A DNA stretch of 64,000 bases from positions 59,589,415 to 59,653,414 of the forward strand of contig OX393578.1 in assembly GCA_947652605.1 (NCBI GenBank), given 5' to 3'. This document shows positions 1-12,054 of the stretch, one piece after another. The notes under the pieces were generated by a model, which saw only the letters and a program-made list of their open reading frames with translations, was not told where the DNA came from and made no database searches. This DNA comes from Elmis aenea. Taxonomy: Eukaryota > Arthropoda > Insecta > Coleoptera > Elmidae. The position numbers were made by a program, and so were the translations under genes. Within the stretch, counting starts at the first letter, position 1. Each line of letters opens with the position of its first letter.

Positions 1-1859
1 CAAAAAGCAGAGTGGAGCTAGTTTTTACACTAAACAGTCTAAACCTCTAAACACTAAAATTATTTTTGAAAAAAATCTATTTTGTAGAAAGGAGAGCATC
101 AGAGAACTTATTTTTATAATATTTATGCTCTATCTTTTTCATAAAATTGCAGGGGAGTAATATTAGTCCTTTTGTGAAATCAGACAGCCAAAGAGAAGAG
201 CTGTGAAGCATATTCCTTGTGTTTTTAATTAATGATTGTCAATTAATTACATCTACAGTAGCTTCGTGTACTTAAATTGGCAATGTCAAAGTCAAGAGAG
301 CAACCATATTATATTATCACTGCTACAGAGCATTAATTATTATATAATACAATAAAAAGGAATGTGCAAATTAAATATGGTCATGCCAGCCAGTAAAATC
401 GTTATCTTTGGAGACAGAAAGACACGCAATGACATCAGGATGCAAGTACTGGTTTGTGATATAACGGAATGTTAAGCTTTAAGTAGAAAGAAACCACTTC
501 TAACTTGCAATCTTGAATGAAAGCTTCAAAATCTGGTTTTTATTTTTAAATTGGTTAAAGGGTTGATTAAGTTTTAAAGTTATTGGATGAGACCATGGTT
601 AGAAAAAAATTTGCTATAAAATTAATAGGTAGCATTTACACTGAACTAAAAACATTTGTGTGAGAGACACTTCTTTTATTTCTGCTGTGATGTTCCCATC
701 TGCTAAAAAAGCTACTCAAATCACTAAGTAGTTCGTCCGATTTGCATCACTTTGTCGTCCATGCAAAGAACAGTAGGTATTTTTGAAAAGTCTATTTTGA
801 TTCTTTATTTTTTATTAACAGCTACAAGAAGTTGTGGCTCTTGAGCTGTGTAGCTTGGCTAGTTCTTGCCTAGAATATTAAATAACTAGAATTTAATTAC
901 GAAAAAATTCAACTTGTTTAGATTGCTGCAAAGAAACCTAATTCATTAATTACAAAATACTTTATGCATTAAAGCAATTGCTTATATTCCATACTTAAGC
1001 AATTTTGAAAATAATCATTAAATATTTAGATAGGTATTTATGTGTGATTGAAGCAATTACAGTTATTGCTTACCTAGTTAGCACAACCTACTTGATCGTA
1101 CGTGCAATGGCAAGTCTTAGCGTGATTAAAATTTAAGTAAAACCATCAAAAATCTACTTAAAGTAATTACATATCAAACTGCAATTAGCAAGTGGGTAAT
1201 TAGTATAGTTTTTATGTAAGTTCCTGTCTCGTAATTTCGTATAATACCGTAGCGGTAAGTAGAATTTGGTCGTCGTTTTGTGAAAAGGCTGAGTTTACAT
1301 AACTTGTGTGGCAGGGCAAGGCTGTAGAACCGCCGAAGAGCCGACTGACAAGACACCGGTAGGCAATGACCGCACTGGGTACGTTGAACCAAAGATTCCA
1401 TTTCACCGGAGCGGCTAACTTAGTTCCGGGATGTATGTTTGTTTATTTTGGTTAGGTTTGTAGACTTCTGTTCAATGAAGAGGTAAATCAAACTGTTAAG
1501 AAACAGCAAGAACAAAATCTACACATGAAGTAATCTTGTTAACACTCCTATTAGGTACCGGTAAGTCAGATGAAGGTTACCAAAAATTGAAATTAGTTTT
1601 AAGGTTGTATAGGGCTTGTTCCAATAGCTTTTGGTCACTGTCGGATGAAAATCTCTTTAAAAATAATAATTACGGATAAACATAGGTAAATATTTCTTAT
1701 AACTTATTATTATTTTAATGATTGTCTAGCAAGTCTGGCTAGAGATTTGTCTGAATTTTTATTTAATTTTGGGCGAAGAATTTTGCTAAATATATCCTTG
1801 TTGCTTCCTAATATCCAAACTTTCTAGATATCTATGAAGTTTTTGGCTGGTTTGCCTTC
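1..1859. other. Gene-free AT-rich sequence with one GC-rich island
   Basis: No convincing coding exon is seen. The only contrast is about 1240-1440, clearly richer in G and C than its surroundings, with short overlapping open frames on the minus strand (about 60-75 codons) that match no family I recognise. It could be a 5' UTR exon or promoter of a gene to the left, or a TE scrap. Confidence 0.4.
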
Positions 1860-2120
1860 GTTTCACAGTGTCCTCATCATGATCTTCTTTTTAATCGAAT
1901 CCTCTTGTACCTTTCGGTCTCGAAAGATGTTTCCCAAACCCCAAACACTCGATTATACTTCTAAATCTTTGTCTATAATTGGCTAACTGTGTCACATCTC
2001 TCCTGCTGACTCCTTTTTCTTCTAGTCTCTGCCTCTCTTCATTTTCCCATTTTGTTCTTAGTCTTCCTTAACTTTTTTCCGCTAAATCTTTATTTTCCAT
2101 TTCATTTTTGAATACCTACT
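1860..2120 (-). mobile_element. LINE 3'-end fragment (non-LTR retrotransposon)
   Basis: This stretch closely resembles 20760-20960, the 3' end of the LINE remnant in SPH-A intron 2. Both share the same run of words, for example CTCTTGTACCTT, GGCACATCTCTCC-like and TTCTTCTAGTCTCTGCCTC. In that element the region encodes, on the minus strand, the C-terminal tail of a reverse transcriptase. It is a short 5'-truncated copy with no intact frame. Confidence 0.55.
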
Positions 2121-3849
2121 CACAACTCAACAGTCCTACACCCTACACCTAACAGTAAAAGGACTCATGACTAAATAAAATAATTATGATAAAAAGTGAA
2201 GTAACCCAAGAAAAATGTTTCATACAGTAATTTAATCAAGAAAAACGATTTTGAAAATATTGTTCTGGTTACTATTCCCAAAAATGTTGTAAAATAAATA
2301 TTTTTGTAAAGAAATTGCATCTTATTAATTCTCCACAAAAATTAGAATAGATTTCTTATAGTTCTATATTTCCTGGATAAAAAATTCGAACTTATTCTAA
2401 TACAAGAGAATAAAGAACTGAAAAAGAATTGAAGAACATGTACTATTTTTGAAACATACTTCAAGTACTATCCATCGACATCAAAACTAAAGTGAAATGT
2501 GTGATTGAAATTCTTCAAAATGTATTATCCTATAATTTAGTGACCAAAAAAATCATATTATTTCTCGTAAAGTAAATTTATGACTAAAGTGAAACACAAA
2601 ACTTAATATCAAATTATTAATGTTGTCCATATTTCGGCGAACCCATTATTAAAGACAACTTTGACAGCAATATTCCCTGCACAATAAGCAACAAAAAACA
2701 ATTTTAATGATCCTTGTTACTTAACAAACACGAAAAGCAACTTAGCTTATCAAAGTCCATTTTAAATTCAATATTGCAAATAAATAACTCGACGGATCCT
2801 TCCGAACAACAGGATGTGATGCAAACGCTGCAATAATATCACCAAAAATTATGGAATGCTGTAATTATTTCCCGGATATTTAATCATAAAGTTTCGCTAA
2901 GAATAATTTAGGACTCTTTTTCAAGTCTCCACAGGAAATCAATGATACCTCAGGCATCTATTTTCTCTTCCACTAATACATAAACATCTTTTTCGTTTAT
3001 AAAATTTGAATGCCAAACATTTTGATTAGTCTAAATGTTGGTTAAACGTGTACAAAAAATGTTACTTGAAAATCAACAGATTATTAATGTTAATAAAGCT
3101 TTTTACGAATTAAGATAAATTTGTAACTATTAGCAAACAAATTGCTGTCATCAATTTAAACAAATTTATCAGTAATAAATATGCGAATTCTTTTTGGTGC
3201 GTGTTCCGCATATATTTTAATCATCAAAATATTACTATAACAATCTCCTTGAATAGTAAGAACTGTGTATCACATCATACAACCATTTTACTGTTTATTT
3301 GTGATAATTCCAAGACACTGCACAACAGACAACGTGCGAATTCTTCAGCAACTATTTCGCTTTTTTTATTCACTTATAATAGGCAGTCATGCTTTTAGTT
3401 TCGCATTGTTGAGTTACAAAATGGTGAATCCAACTAAGAGGTGAATGGAGAAGAAAAAGAAGTACTTTGAAAAGGTATTAGACAGTAGACCAACGCTAGC
3501 ACAATTTTAGGAGCCGGATCAAGTGAAAAATGGCAAGTACAACTGTACAATGAACTTGCATTTGGCGTATTTTTTTTTGCGAATTCAATCTGTGTGGCTC
3601 TAGCAGTATGATATATTACTAACAAGAAGTATCTGTTACTTCACCAAAAGCAATAAATACAAAACTGACGATGTGAGGTTTAAATTTGAATAATTTTTTT
3701 GCAAGACCTCATTTGTAACATTTCCTCTTGAAGGTAATTCATGGAAATTGATCAGTTTGTTTCTTTAAACACTATCACTAAATATAAATAAAAATGTGCA
3801 GCAATAATAAAGGTGTATTATTGTGGAAACTTTCACGAAAAAATTACAC
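2121..3849. other. Gene-free AT-rich sequence
   Basis: I see only short random-looking open frames (65 codons or fewer), no recognisable domain, RNA gene or repeat structure. Confidence 0.4.
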
Positions 3850-4317
3850 TTCATGATATAAAAATAAGCAGTTTATTCTTGTTAAAATGACCACTTTAAA
3901 AAACCAAGTTTGTTCTACAAAAATTAGCAGTTCTTGCACGCAAAATTATCACTATAACAGAATAGTTTAGGCCCCCAAAATTAAGCACTTTCGTCTTGTT
4001 AAAATTACCACTAAAATAAAACAAATCATTCGACCAATTCTTCTTAATATTGTCACTGAAAGAAGAAAATTCCTCCAACAATAATTCCAGTTTCTTTTTG
4101 TTAAAGTAATACTAAAATAAAGATGTTCATTCCACAAGAAAAATATGTTAAAATTATTCCAAAATTAGTGGATTAACAATTAAACTGTTTCTTCTTTTAG
4201 AACTACCAGAAGAAAAAGGCAGCTTAAGCCAGTTTTTTAAAATTATTATTAGGGGAAGAAAATTCATAGCTCACAATTAATTATTAAAGTTATTGCAAGA
4301 AAAAGGGAGATTATGAC

Positions 4318-5437
4318 TAGTGGGTCCTTCCCGGGATTTCCCGGGCGGGAATTCCCGTGAAATTGGCTGTTTTTTTATAATCCCGACTCCCGGGATTCAC
4401 GTTTTAAATCCCGGGACGAGACTGATGAGCGCGATAGCAATTATGAAGAACGAAATATTAACAATGAAAATGCTAAAAATGTACATTAGCATCGAATGGT
4501 AATCGTAAATTCAAACACACGGTATCTCCCGTCGCCCGGTCTCGCTAAAAAAAAATAAATCAGAAAGACGTTCCAAAGACCTTATTTCGCTTGTAATGTT
4601 TCTACAAAATCCAGAAAATTTAAAACAGACGACCCAATCTTATAAATATAGCCAGTTATTTTCAAAATCTACCATTTCCTCCGTTGCTAAATATGCAAAA
4701 GACTTGGTAAACCAGTACTTTTTTGGTGATACAGAATGGGAATCGGAACTTAGTGATAGTGGTTTAGTAGGTGAATGATGAAACTTCCCCAGTGAATCTT
4801 CATTAAGACTCTCTTTAGCAAATGCAATAATTGCATCCAATTAAACCCATGGAAGAAGTAGAACCCGACACAATATTATCAATTCAAAAGGAGCTGAAAC
4901 TATATGAAGGAACAGAAATGAAGACAGGTACTAAAAAAAGTATATGCTTACGATTCGTTATTGACTATGAAGCCTACATCGACGGAATCAGAACGCGTTT
5001 TTTCAATTTCTGGCACAATCGTCACCAAAAAAAACGCGTTGGTCTATTTGATCATTCTCTTGATGTTCTGTTTTTTAAAAACTTATTTTAAAAACCAACA
5101 TGACGTATAACATTTTCTTCCTGTTTTTTTTTTGATTAAAAAAATGAATGTGTTTTTGTTTAATGCTTCACTTTAAAAAGAATGTTTTTTTTAAATTTTA
5201 AATAATGAAATAACAAATATGTTTTATTCTTGAGGCTTTCGCGGCCGTTATCCATAATACAATCTTGGTTTCCGGGTTTGGAACCGCGTCTTCTATATTT
5301 AGAAGTAGTTGACGTTTCGACCATTGTGTCTTGGTCTTTTTCAAAACGACTCATTTTGAAAAACGAATCCCGGGATTTTACGAACTTTCAATCCCGACTC
5401 CCGGGATTGAAAAAATCGTCGGGAACAGCACCCACTA
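4318..5437 (+). mobile_element. hAT-type DNA transposon remnant with 8-bp target-site duplication
   Basis: The element starts TAGTGGGTCCTTCCCGGG and ends with the near-complement (…GGGAACAGCACCCACTA). It is flanked by the perfect 8-bp direct repeat ATTATGAC at 4310-4317 and 5438-5445, the hallmark of hAT insertion. Several TCCCGGGA-type subterminal repeats sit inside both ends, as expected for transposase binding. About 4980-5090 encodes a decayed version of the hAT C-terminal dimerisation segment (…RVGLFDHSLDVLFFKNLF). The transposase interior is mostly deleted. Confidence 0.85.
4596..5091 (+). pseudogene. Decayed hAT transposase fragments
   Basis: Two short frames survive inside the hAT element. 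One (4596-4778) carries a low-complexity acidic stretch (TEWESELSDSG). The other (4831-5091) ends in a decayed hAT dimerisation motif whose usual form is roughly R-x-x-L-S-D-x-S-L-D-x-L-x-F-L. Together they are about 145 codons against about 600 for an intact transposase. The catalytic core and zinc finger are missing, so no activity is expected. Confidence 0.6.
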
Positions 5438-6060
5438 ATTATGACACAACATTTAGGTAATTTCTTCTTGATAAATCTACCACGAGAAAGATAATTTAGG
5501 CCAAAAAATTAAGCAGTTTTTTTTTTCCTTGTTAAAATCAGTGCTATACGTAGAATGCCACAAAATGAAGTGGTTTCTCCTTTACAAAATCGCAAGCAGA
5601 AGAAGAAAACTCATAACTCAAAAACTTAGGAACACTTATTAATTAAGGTTATCACAATTAGAATATCGTACCTACATGAACCAAAATCAAGTCTTTTTAA
5701 AAATTAAAACTATAACAGAAAAGTACCTAAATGCTACAAAAATTAAACGAAATCGTCTTGTTGAAATTACCAGCAAAGAAAAATCGTTATCAATATGAAG
5801 CAGATTCTTCAATAAATAAAAAAAGGTTTATGCTACAAATATTAAACTGTTTATTCTTTTTAAAATTACTGCATGTATGTGCAAATAGAAGAAGAAAGTT
5901 AATTTTGCAAAAGTTAAGCAGTTTCATTTTCTACTAGATAAAAACTATGTACGCCATAAAATATGGGCGATTTCTAGTATGTAAAAGTTTATTAAGGGTA
6001 AGTTAATAATGCCACAAGAATCACATTTTATTTTTTTAATATACCAACTCACGTGTTTAA

Positions 6061-7117
6061 ACATTATAGGTACACAAGCAAATTTTTACCGCAATTAATT
6101 ACAGCCATAACTTGGCAAACCAGTAAAAGTAAGAATGCGAAGTACCCAGAATTTTACAACTGTTTTATGCCTTTGGTCTTTCTTGGCTAAAAAGAAACGT
6201 TAAAACGGATTCTTCCTTTGATTACCAGTTAATTCTAAGTAATAGTTTACCCACAAATTATACTTTAGGTCATTTATTCGGCAGTTTGTTGGACAAATGG
6301 CTTGTACTTACAACGTATTGTTTGCTAAACGATTTGTAGTATGATTTTAATGGCTATGCATGTTTTCACTACTTTTTCTTCCTCACTTAACCCGATATAT
6401 TAAAAGGCTTTGCAAAGAGAAATTAATGAAGAAGCCTTAATGCAAACTATAGTGCTCTGACCCGGATATAGACATGAAAACTGTCTCTAAGTCTAAGTTA
6501 GTCATACAAGACCAAAAATATATTTTAACGCCAGTTGAAAGTTTATTTTTAATGAATTTAGGCACAAACCAAAATAAGACTGTGACAAGCACTGCAACCT
6601 ACTAACATAAGATGAAAATATTACAGTTTATTTTGCTTCCTATCACTCTATGATGAAAATTAATGACTCTATTAGCACTTAAATCTAAAGATGGATGGAA
6701 TATGCAAGGGTGTAGTATTTTTTGGAGTCCTAAAAGGCTTTGACATTCACACCGACAGAAAAAAATATGGGGGATATATTACAGATCAGTTTATTAAGTT
6801 GTTATAACTACAGAAAAAAAAAGTGCTTTAATACTAATTTCAAATGATATTGGCTTGTTTCTAATATTTTTGTGTTATTTACACTTTATAATTACTAACA
6901 AAGCCTTTAGAACTAATTATTTTCGAGCAGGTGTACACTATTACCTCCCCTTTTCTACGCCTATGGCATTTTGTTTAGCAATGACACAAACCATTGACTT
7001 AAGATGGCGACACCTCACTGAGTCAACTAGCAGGATTTTATAAGTTTTGTTATGATACTTGATATGTTTTGATTAGTGTGTTAAGTCGTATTTTTTAATA
7101 TTATAATTTCCAAAGCG
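6061..7117. other. Intergenic spacer upstream of MRGBP
   Basis: There is no gene-like open frame. The last few hundred bases must hold the MRGBP promoter and 5' UTR; I could not recognise specific promoter elements. Confidence 0.4.
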
Positions 7118-7931
7118 ATGGATGAATTTGAATGGAATGTAATAAATGAGCGTCACTTATTTCAAGCGATGGTTGGCCATAAGCCCATTGGTAGGTATCA
7201 ATTATATTTTGTTTGCACACAATACTAACCTATATACACTAATTTTCATTAAAATGTACAACTAAAACACCATGCCATCTAGTTAATGTTCAAAGAAATA
7301 AAATTTTGAATTTTTTCTCATAGGAGTGAACAAATATTTTCAAATGGCCTGCATCTGGGATAAATTTACCGAAAGCCTAAACAAGGACGTCCAGTCTGAG
7401 AAAATTTGGACACACCTAGAAACCATGTACAATCTAGAAGCGCTAGACGAAAGTGAATCTCTGCCTTTCCCCAACGACGAACGAGATTTCTGCCTGCCGG
7501 ATTCTGAATACGCCTCTCTGATCGCGAAAAAGGAAGACAACAAAGTCGAAGAAAAAAAGAACCAGCAGAAAGGCAGGGAGACACCTAAAGTCGTCAAAGA
7601 AATCAAAAAGGAAGAAAAAACGCCGGTCCGCACTACCAAAGACGTACAACGCCGTGACAGCAAGGACAGCAAAGATGGAAAGACACCGACAGCTGCCAAG
7701 AAGGAGATTAAAAAGGAGCCGGATAATAAAAACAAACCACAAGCGAAAAGCCGAAACTCACTGAGCACCTCCAAAGACGAACCGAAAGGTGGAAAAACCA
7801 AATCCGAAGACATTCCTAAAGCCGGGAAAAGACCAACGAGAGGTAGTTTAAAACCTGAAGAAACTCCAAGCAGTGGAAAGTCTAGTCCAGTAACTGTTAC
7901 GCCGGGTGGAACCAAGAGACGAAGAATTTAA
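7118..7931 (+). CDS. MRGBP: MRG-binding protein (Eaf7 homologue), NuA4/TIP60 subunit
   Basis: Two exons, 7118-7190 and 7324-7931, joined at a GT-AG intron of 133 bases, encode 226 aa. The junction lies inside the conserved Eaf7 block: exon 1 begins MDEFEWNVINERHLFQA and ends …GHKPIG, and exon 2 continues VNKYFQMACIWDKF, as in animal MRGBP. Residues about 1-80 form the Eaf7/MRGBP domain, which in animals binds MRG15 (MORF4L1) within the NuA4/TIP60 histone acetyltransferase complex in the nucleus. The rest is Lys/Ser/Pro-rich, probably disordered, and ends in the basic TKRRRI, a likely nuclear localisation signal. Length is close to the human protein (about 200 aa). The start chosen is the first in-frame ATG, and the Eaf7 block begins right after it. 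An AATAAA lies at 8077-8082. Codon use is more GC-rich than the surroundings, as expected for a constrained gene. Confidence 0.93.
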
Positions 7932-8298
7932 TATTACTGTAAGACTATGGTTTATTGTATTTGCCTTGACTTGTACCTATATTAGTGCAAAAATTGACCG
8001 GTCACTATGTGACTGCGCTCGCCACAAAATTATATATATTAAGTAATTATTTGGTATTATTTAATTGCTTGTGGTAAATAAATGGAGCCGTTTCGAGATG
8101 CAGGAATGACGAATAATGAAACACCAGTACGACATGTAATGATTTACTCGATAAATATAAACATTTATAAGCTTTGCATTTAATGACAAAATACCATAAA
8201 ATTCAATTTTACAATATAGTGTACGGTACACAATAATTAAAACCTCACTAAAATCTTATTTTCCAAATTTATTCTTCACTGTAATTAAAAACTATTAT

Positions 8299-8850
8299 AC
8301 AGGGTGTTTCTTAAGTATTGCTAAAAAAGTCAGGTGATTCCTTATTGAAAATTAAGGGGGGCTTTTATGTAAAATTTTTTCTTTAGACGTCACCTTTTGG
8401 AGTTACACCCCCCTGAAGGGCAGCGGTAAAATTAAGTTTTTATTTTATTTATCAAATTTGGATATATGTAGGAGAATGATATTCGGCTGATGTTTTATAC
8501 TTATAAAAAGGTTTCCCATAGTAATAATTTTAAATCATCTCCCACCTTCACAGGGGGTTGAAAAGTGCGCCCCCTGTTGATTTTTTCATCAGGACTTTTT
8601 GGTGAGTAAAAATTTGGAAATTTTAAAAGCTTGATTTATTAAGAAGCTTTTTTATTCTTTAGTTTTTCTCTTAAAACGTACCGTTTTTGAGTAAAAAATA
8701 AAATAAGTAAATATAAATATATAGAATAATTCATTTGTTTTTTTTTAATCTCTTGGGACTCACTTACAAATAAGAAGAAATTTTTAACCCCCTCTTGATT
8801 TTCAAGCACAGCACACACCAAGATTAAATTACACTTTTTAAGCACCCTGT
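8299..8850. mobile_element. Foldback-type element, family 'ACAGGGTGTTTC' (copy 1)
   Basis: It opens ACAGGGTGTTTCTTAAGTATTGC and closes CACCCTGT, and carries the family's internal landmarks (GGAGTTACACCCCCCTGAAGG and CTCCCACCTTCACAGGGGG). The left arm is complete to about 8710; the second arm is reduced to its terminus. The same family recurs at 10771, 49650, 52034 and 54754. It is non-autonomous with no coding content, and lies just downstream of MRGBP. Confidence 0.7.
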
Positions 8851-10770
8851 ATACCACAATGTCTTAACAAAATAAATTTTTTAGCTTTCTACAAAAATTT
8901 TCATATTGCACCAGAGTTTATTAATAACCCGTTATTTGTGCTAATCAATAACAATGCTGTAAACGTTTTAATTATTGTGCAAAATTTTCAAGTTCTGTTT
9001 ACTATCCTATCACCTAAATTTTAAAGAAAATCTCAGTAAAGTGCAAGAAAACATTGATAAAAAACAAACATTTTTAATATTAACATATCAGCAATACATA
9101 CATATAAATAATTTTCAAGTGTAGCTTCTGTTTAAAATTTTGCAGATGTTCTAGGATCTATATTGCAACACCCAATAATCTCAAATTAAACAAAAGGTTT
9201 TTATGTACATGTCAGATTGGTTTTACATAACTAAAAACTGTATAAATAGTAACCTTAAGCCAAAATAATATTTAGAAAGTCCCACATGTAAATGGACAGA
9301 GGATTTTTGGTTTTTAAATTGTTTTAAATATGAAACAAACAGTTTAAAAAAAAAGTAACTAGTTCTACAGTATCACAATAAATATTCACGCTGCTGTTAA
9401 TAGATATAAATTAAATTAGTACTAATTGTGTTAGCGCTTCACTAGTTTTAAATTAAACTCCTTCTGTTGCTTTACATGTGAAGTTTTCAAAATATCCAAA
9501 CATTCTTTTACTCCATTAACTAATACATAATATAAAATCGCCCCCCTCCCCTCCAATGTGTTCATTTGTTTAACAATTGGTTGTAAAAAAATCTAATCGC
9601 AACTGTTACTACGCAATAAAAAAAAACAATCAACTTTTACACTTGTTTTTAATTTCATCACTCACAAAACAGGAAAAATACAAGATGTCCCAGGGCATTA
9701 GTCGTTTGTTTTGTAAATAAACAAGTGATCAAAAATCCCTTTAAAAGCATACAGGGTTTTGCTGTTTCAAAAAATGTTACAACTAATAAAAAATTACTTA
9801 ACACTGAATGGAATGTATTATCTTAATTTCCATCACACACACGACCACTTTAAAGCTATTGTTTTCAAAAATTCAGCTAAAAACAATTGAACAACATGTA
9901 ATAGGCTCCCCCTTGCATTTTACCTTTTTTTGTACTATTATTTTAACTATATTCAGTGAAGTGTCATTACATTAGTTTCTAAAACAAAATATTTCCGCTT
10001 AAATAATTAAGACTAAAAGAAAAGTTCTCAAGAAAGAAACTTCACGGCCTTTGGTGTACAAAAACCAAACTCTTTTACATAAATTAGTCTGGAAATTTTG
10101 TTATCGACCCTGGTATATAGAATTTTAATGAAGAGATGGTCAACATGTTGATTACAATTGATAAATCCAGCTTAGCACACATGTATTTAAGCAAATATTT
10201 ACTTTAACACTGCACCTCATCTTTAACTACAATGCAGACAATTTTTGTCAACAAATAAAATGCTAGTTTAGTCGTAAAAAAATTGATTACAACACAATTA
10301 AAAATGAAATCACTAATTGATATTTTCCGGGTTTAAAATTACAAACAAATAAATGAATCATATTCATATAATATTAATCTACTACTGTATTTTAAGGAGT
10401 TTTTTCATTAGTTGCCAACCGTAAAACAACAAAAAAATACAAGAAAATAACATTCAATTGTTTTTCAGTAACAATTAGTTACGATTTTCGTAAATTTCTT
10501 AGATTGTACGAAGGCATGGTTGGACTTTTACTACGCTAATTAAAGACCAATTTATTAAATTAACTAAATTAATTAACTACATCAACGTAATATTTATATA
10601 CATTTACTTATCAAAAGTGCACAGAGGAACAAGTTAAATTTAATTTGATAACTTACAGAGCATATTTTTGGAATCCAGTTTAAATAGGCGAATAGTTATT
10701 GTCCGGAACATTTAGGGGATTTTTTTTTTTACATTTCATAATATGGAAATTTTCAAAAACCAAAACTTAT
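8851..10770. other. Spacer between convergent genes
   Basis: AT-rich sequence between MRGBP (+) and the SMAP-like gene (-). No coding exon is seen. Part may be a long 3' UTR of the SMAP-like gene, but no clear minus-strand poly(A) signal could be chosen. Confidence 0.35.
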
Positions 10771-11651
10771 ACAGGGTGTTTCTCAACTATTGCAAAAAAA
10801 ATCAGGTTGTGATTCATTATCGAAAATTAAGGGGGGTCGTCCATATATTTTTTTTTCCTTAGACGTCTCCTTTCGGAGTTACATCCCCCTAAAGGGGAGC
10901 GATAAAATTGGGTCTACATTTTATTTCTTAAATTATGATAAATGTAGAAGAATGATATTAGGTAGATATTTTATACTCATTTAAAGGTTTTTTATAGTAA
11001 TATTTTTAATTCTCTCCCACCTTCACAGGGGGCTAAAAAGTGCGACCCCTGTTGGTTTTTTTATCAGAACTTTTTGGTGGGTTAAAATTTGGCAATTAAA
11101 ATATTTTTGCTTAAGAGCCTTATATATTTAGAAACTTTCTTTATTCCATAGTTTTTCTCGTAAAACCTACAATTTTTGAGTAAAAAATAAAATAAGTAAA
11201 CATGAACTATCAAATGTTGGAATATTCGATGGTTCATGTGTATTTAGTTTATTTTTTACTTTTACGAGAAAAACTAAAGAATAAAAAAAGTTTTTAAATA
11301 AACTAAGCTTTTACACAAAAAAAATTTTAATTGCAAATTTTTAAACCAAAAATTTCTGATAAAAAATCCAAAAGGGGTCGCACTTTTCAGCCCTCTGTGA
11401 AGGTGGGAGACGATTGAAAATATTACTATGGGAGACCTTTTAATAAGTACAAGACATGTACCAAATATCATTCTCCTACATTTATCATAATTTGAGAAAT
11501 AAAATAAAAACCCAACTTTATCGCCCCCCTTTAGGGGGGTGTAACTCCGAAAGGAGATGTCTAAGGAAAAAATTTTATATGAAAAACCCCCCTTAATTTT
11601 TGATAAGGAATCACCACCTGATTTTTTTGCAATATTTAAGAAACACCCTGT
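10771..11651. mobile_element. Complete foldback element, family 'ACAGGGTGTTTC' (copy 2)
   Basis: This is the best-preserved copy. It reads ACAGGGTGTTTCTCAAC… at 10771 and …AAGAAACACCCTGT at 11651. The whole left arm (10771 to about 11205) is repeated in inverted orientation in the right arm (about 11222-11651), around a small palindromic centre (ATGAACTATC…GATGGTTCAT). Both arms carry the CTCCCACCTTCACAGGGGG landmark. The transcript would fold into a hairpin of over 400 base pairs. No transposase is present. Confidence 0.85.
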
Positions 11652-12054
11652 ATAAAAATTACGTATTTGCAACTGTAGAAAACATTCCACAAAAATTGAA
11701 ATTATTTTAAATGGGCAAGATCATGTAGGTATACTCAAAACTTAAAAAAATATATAATAAACAAAAGAAAAATTATACTATTTAATCAGGCTGTAAGTTT
11801 AAGGAGGCTGTGGACATAATAGAAACATTTGAACATCATGCCACTTGTTATTATCAACTACAAAAAAATATTTGCACAGTACCATTGTATACACAAAAAA
11901 TTGTGTATAATTTCACTTCCTTTGGACATATACAAAAATTACTCTTTTTTTTTTAACGATATGAATTTACATTGCACGGCAAGTTGAGTGGGACACCCTG
12001 TACATATAATATCATTGTATCAGATTTGTGGGCTAAGTAAGAAAATAAAGAATA
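11652..12054. other. Probable 3' flank or UTR of the SMAP-like gene
   Basis: No gene is visible. A terminus-like ACACCCTGTACA at about 11992-12004 looks like the end of another degenerate repeat. The SMAP-like coding region ends at 12055 reading leftward, so this stretch probably includes its 3' UTR. Confidence 0.4.

Larger units (their letters stand above)
3850..6060. repeat. Degenerate short tandem repeat, split by a hAT insertion
   Basis: Phrases such as AAAATTAAGCAGTTT, CTTGTTAAAATTACCACTA and GCTACAAAAATTA recur every roughly 65-90 bases from about 3850 to 4310 and again from about 5455 to 6000, with much divergence. The two halves are separated by the hAT element at 4318-5437, so the repeat predates that insertion. 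No coding potential is evident. Confidence 0.45.

Noticed and set aside
3201..3398. Short plus-strand open frame in the left gene-free region
   Set aside because: Composition typical of chance in AT-rich DNA; no start context, splice or family evidence.
7340..7915. Long minus-strand open frame opposite MRGBP exon 2
   Set aside because: Antisense shadow of a Lys/Ser-rich coding exon; composition (Leu/Ser/Phe) is the mirror of the sense protein and no domain is present.
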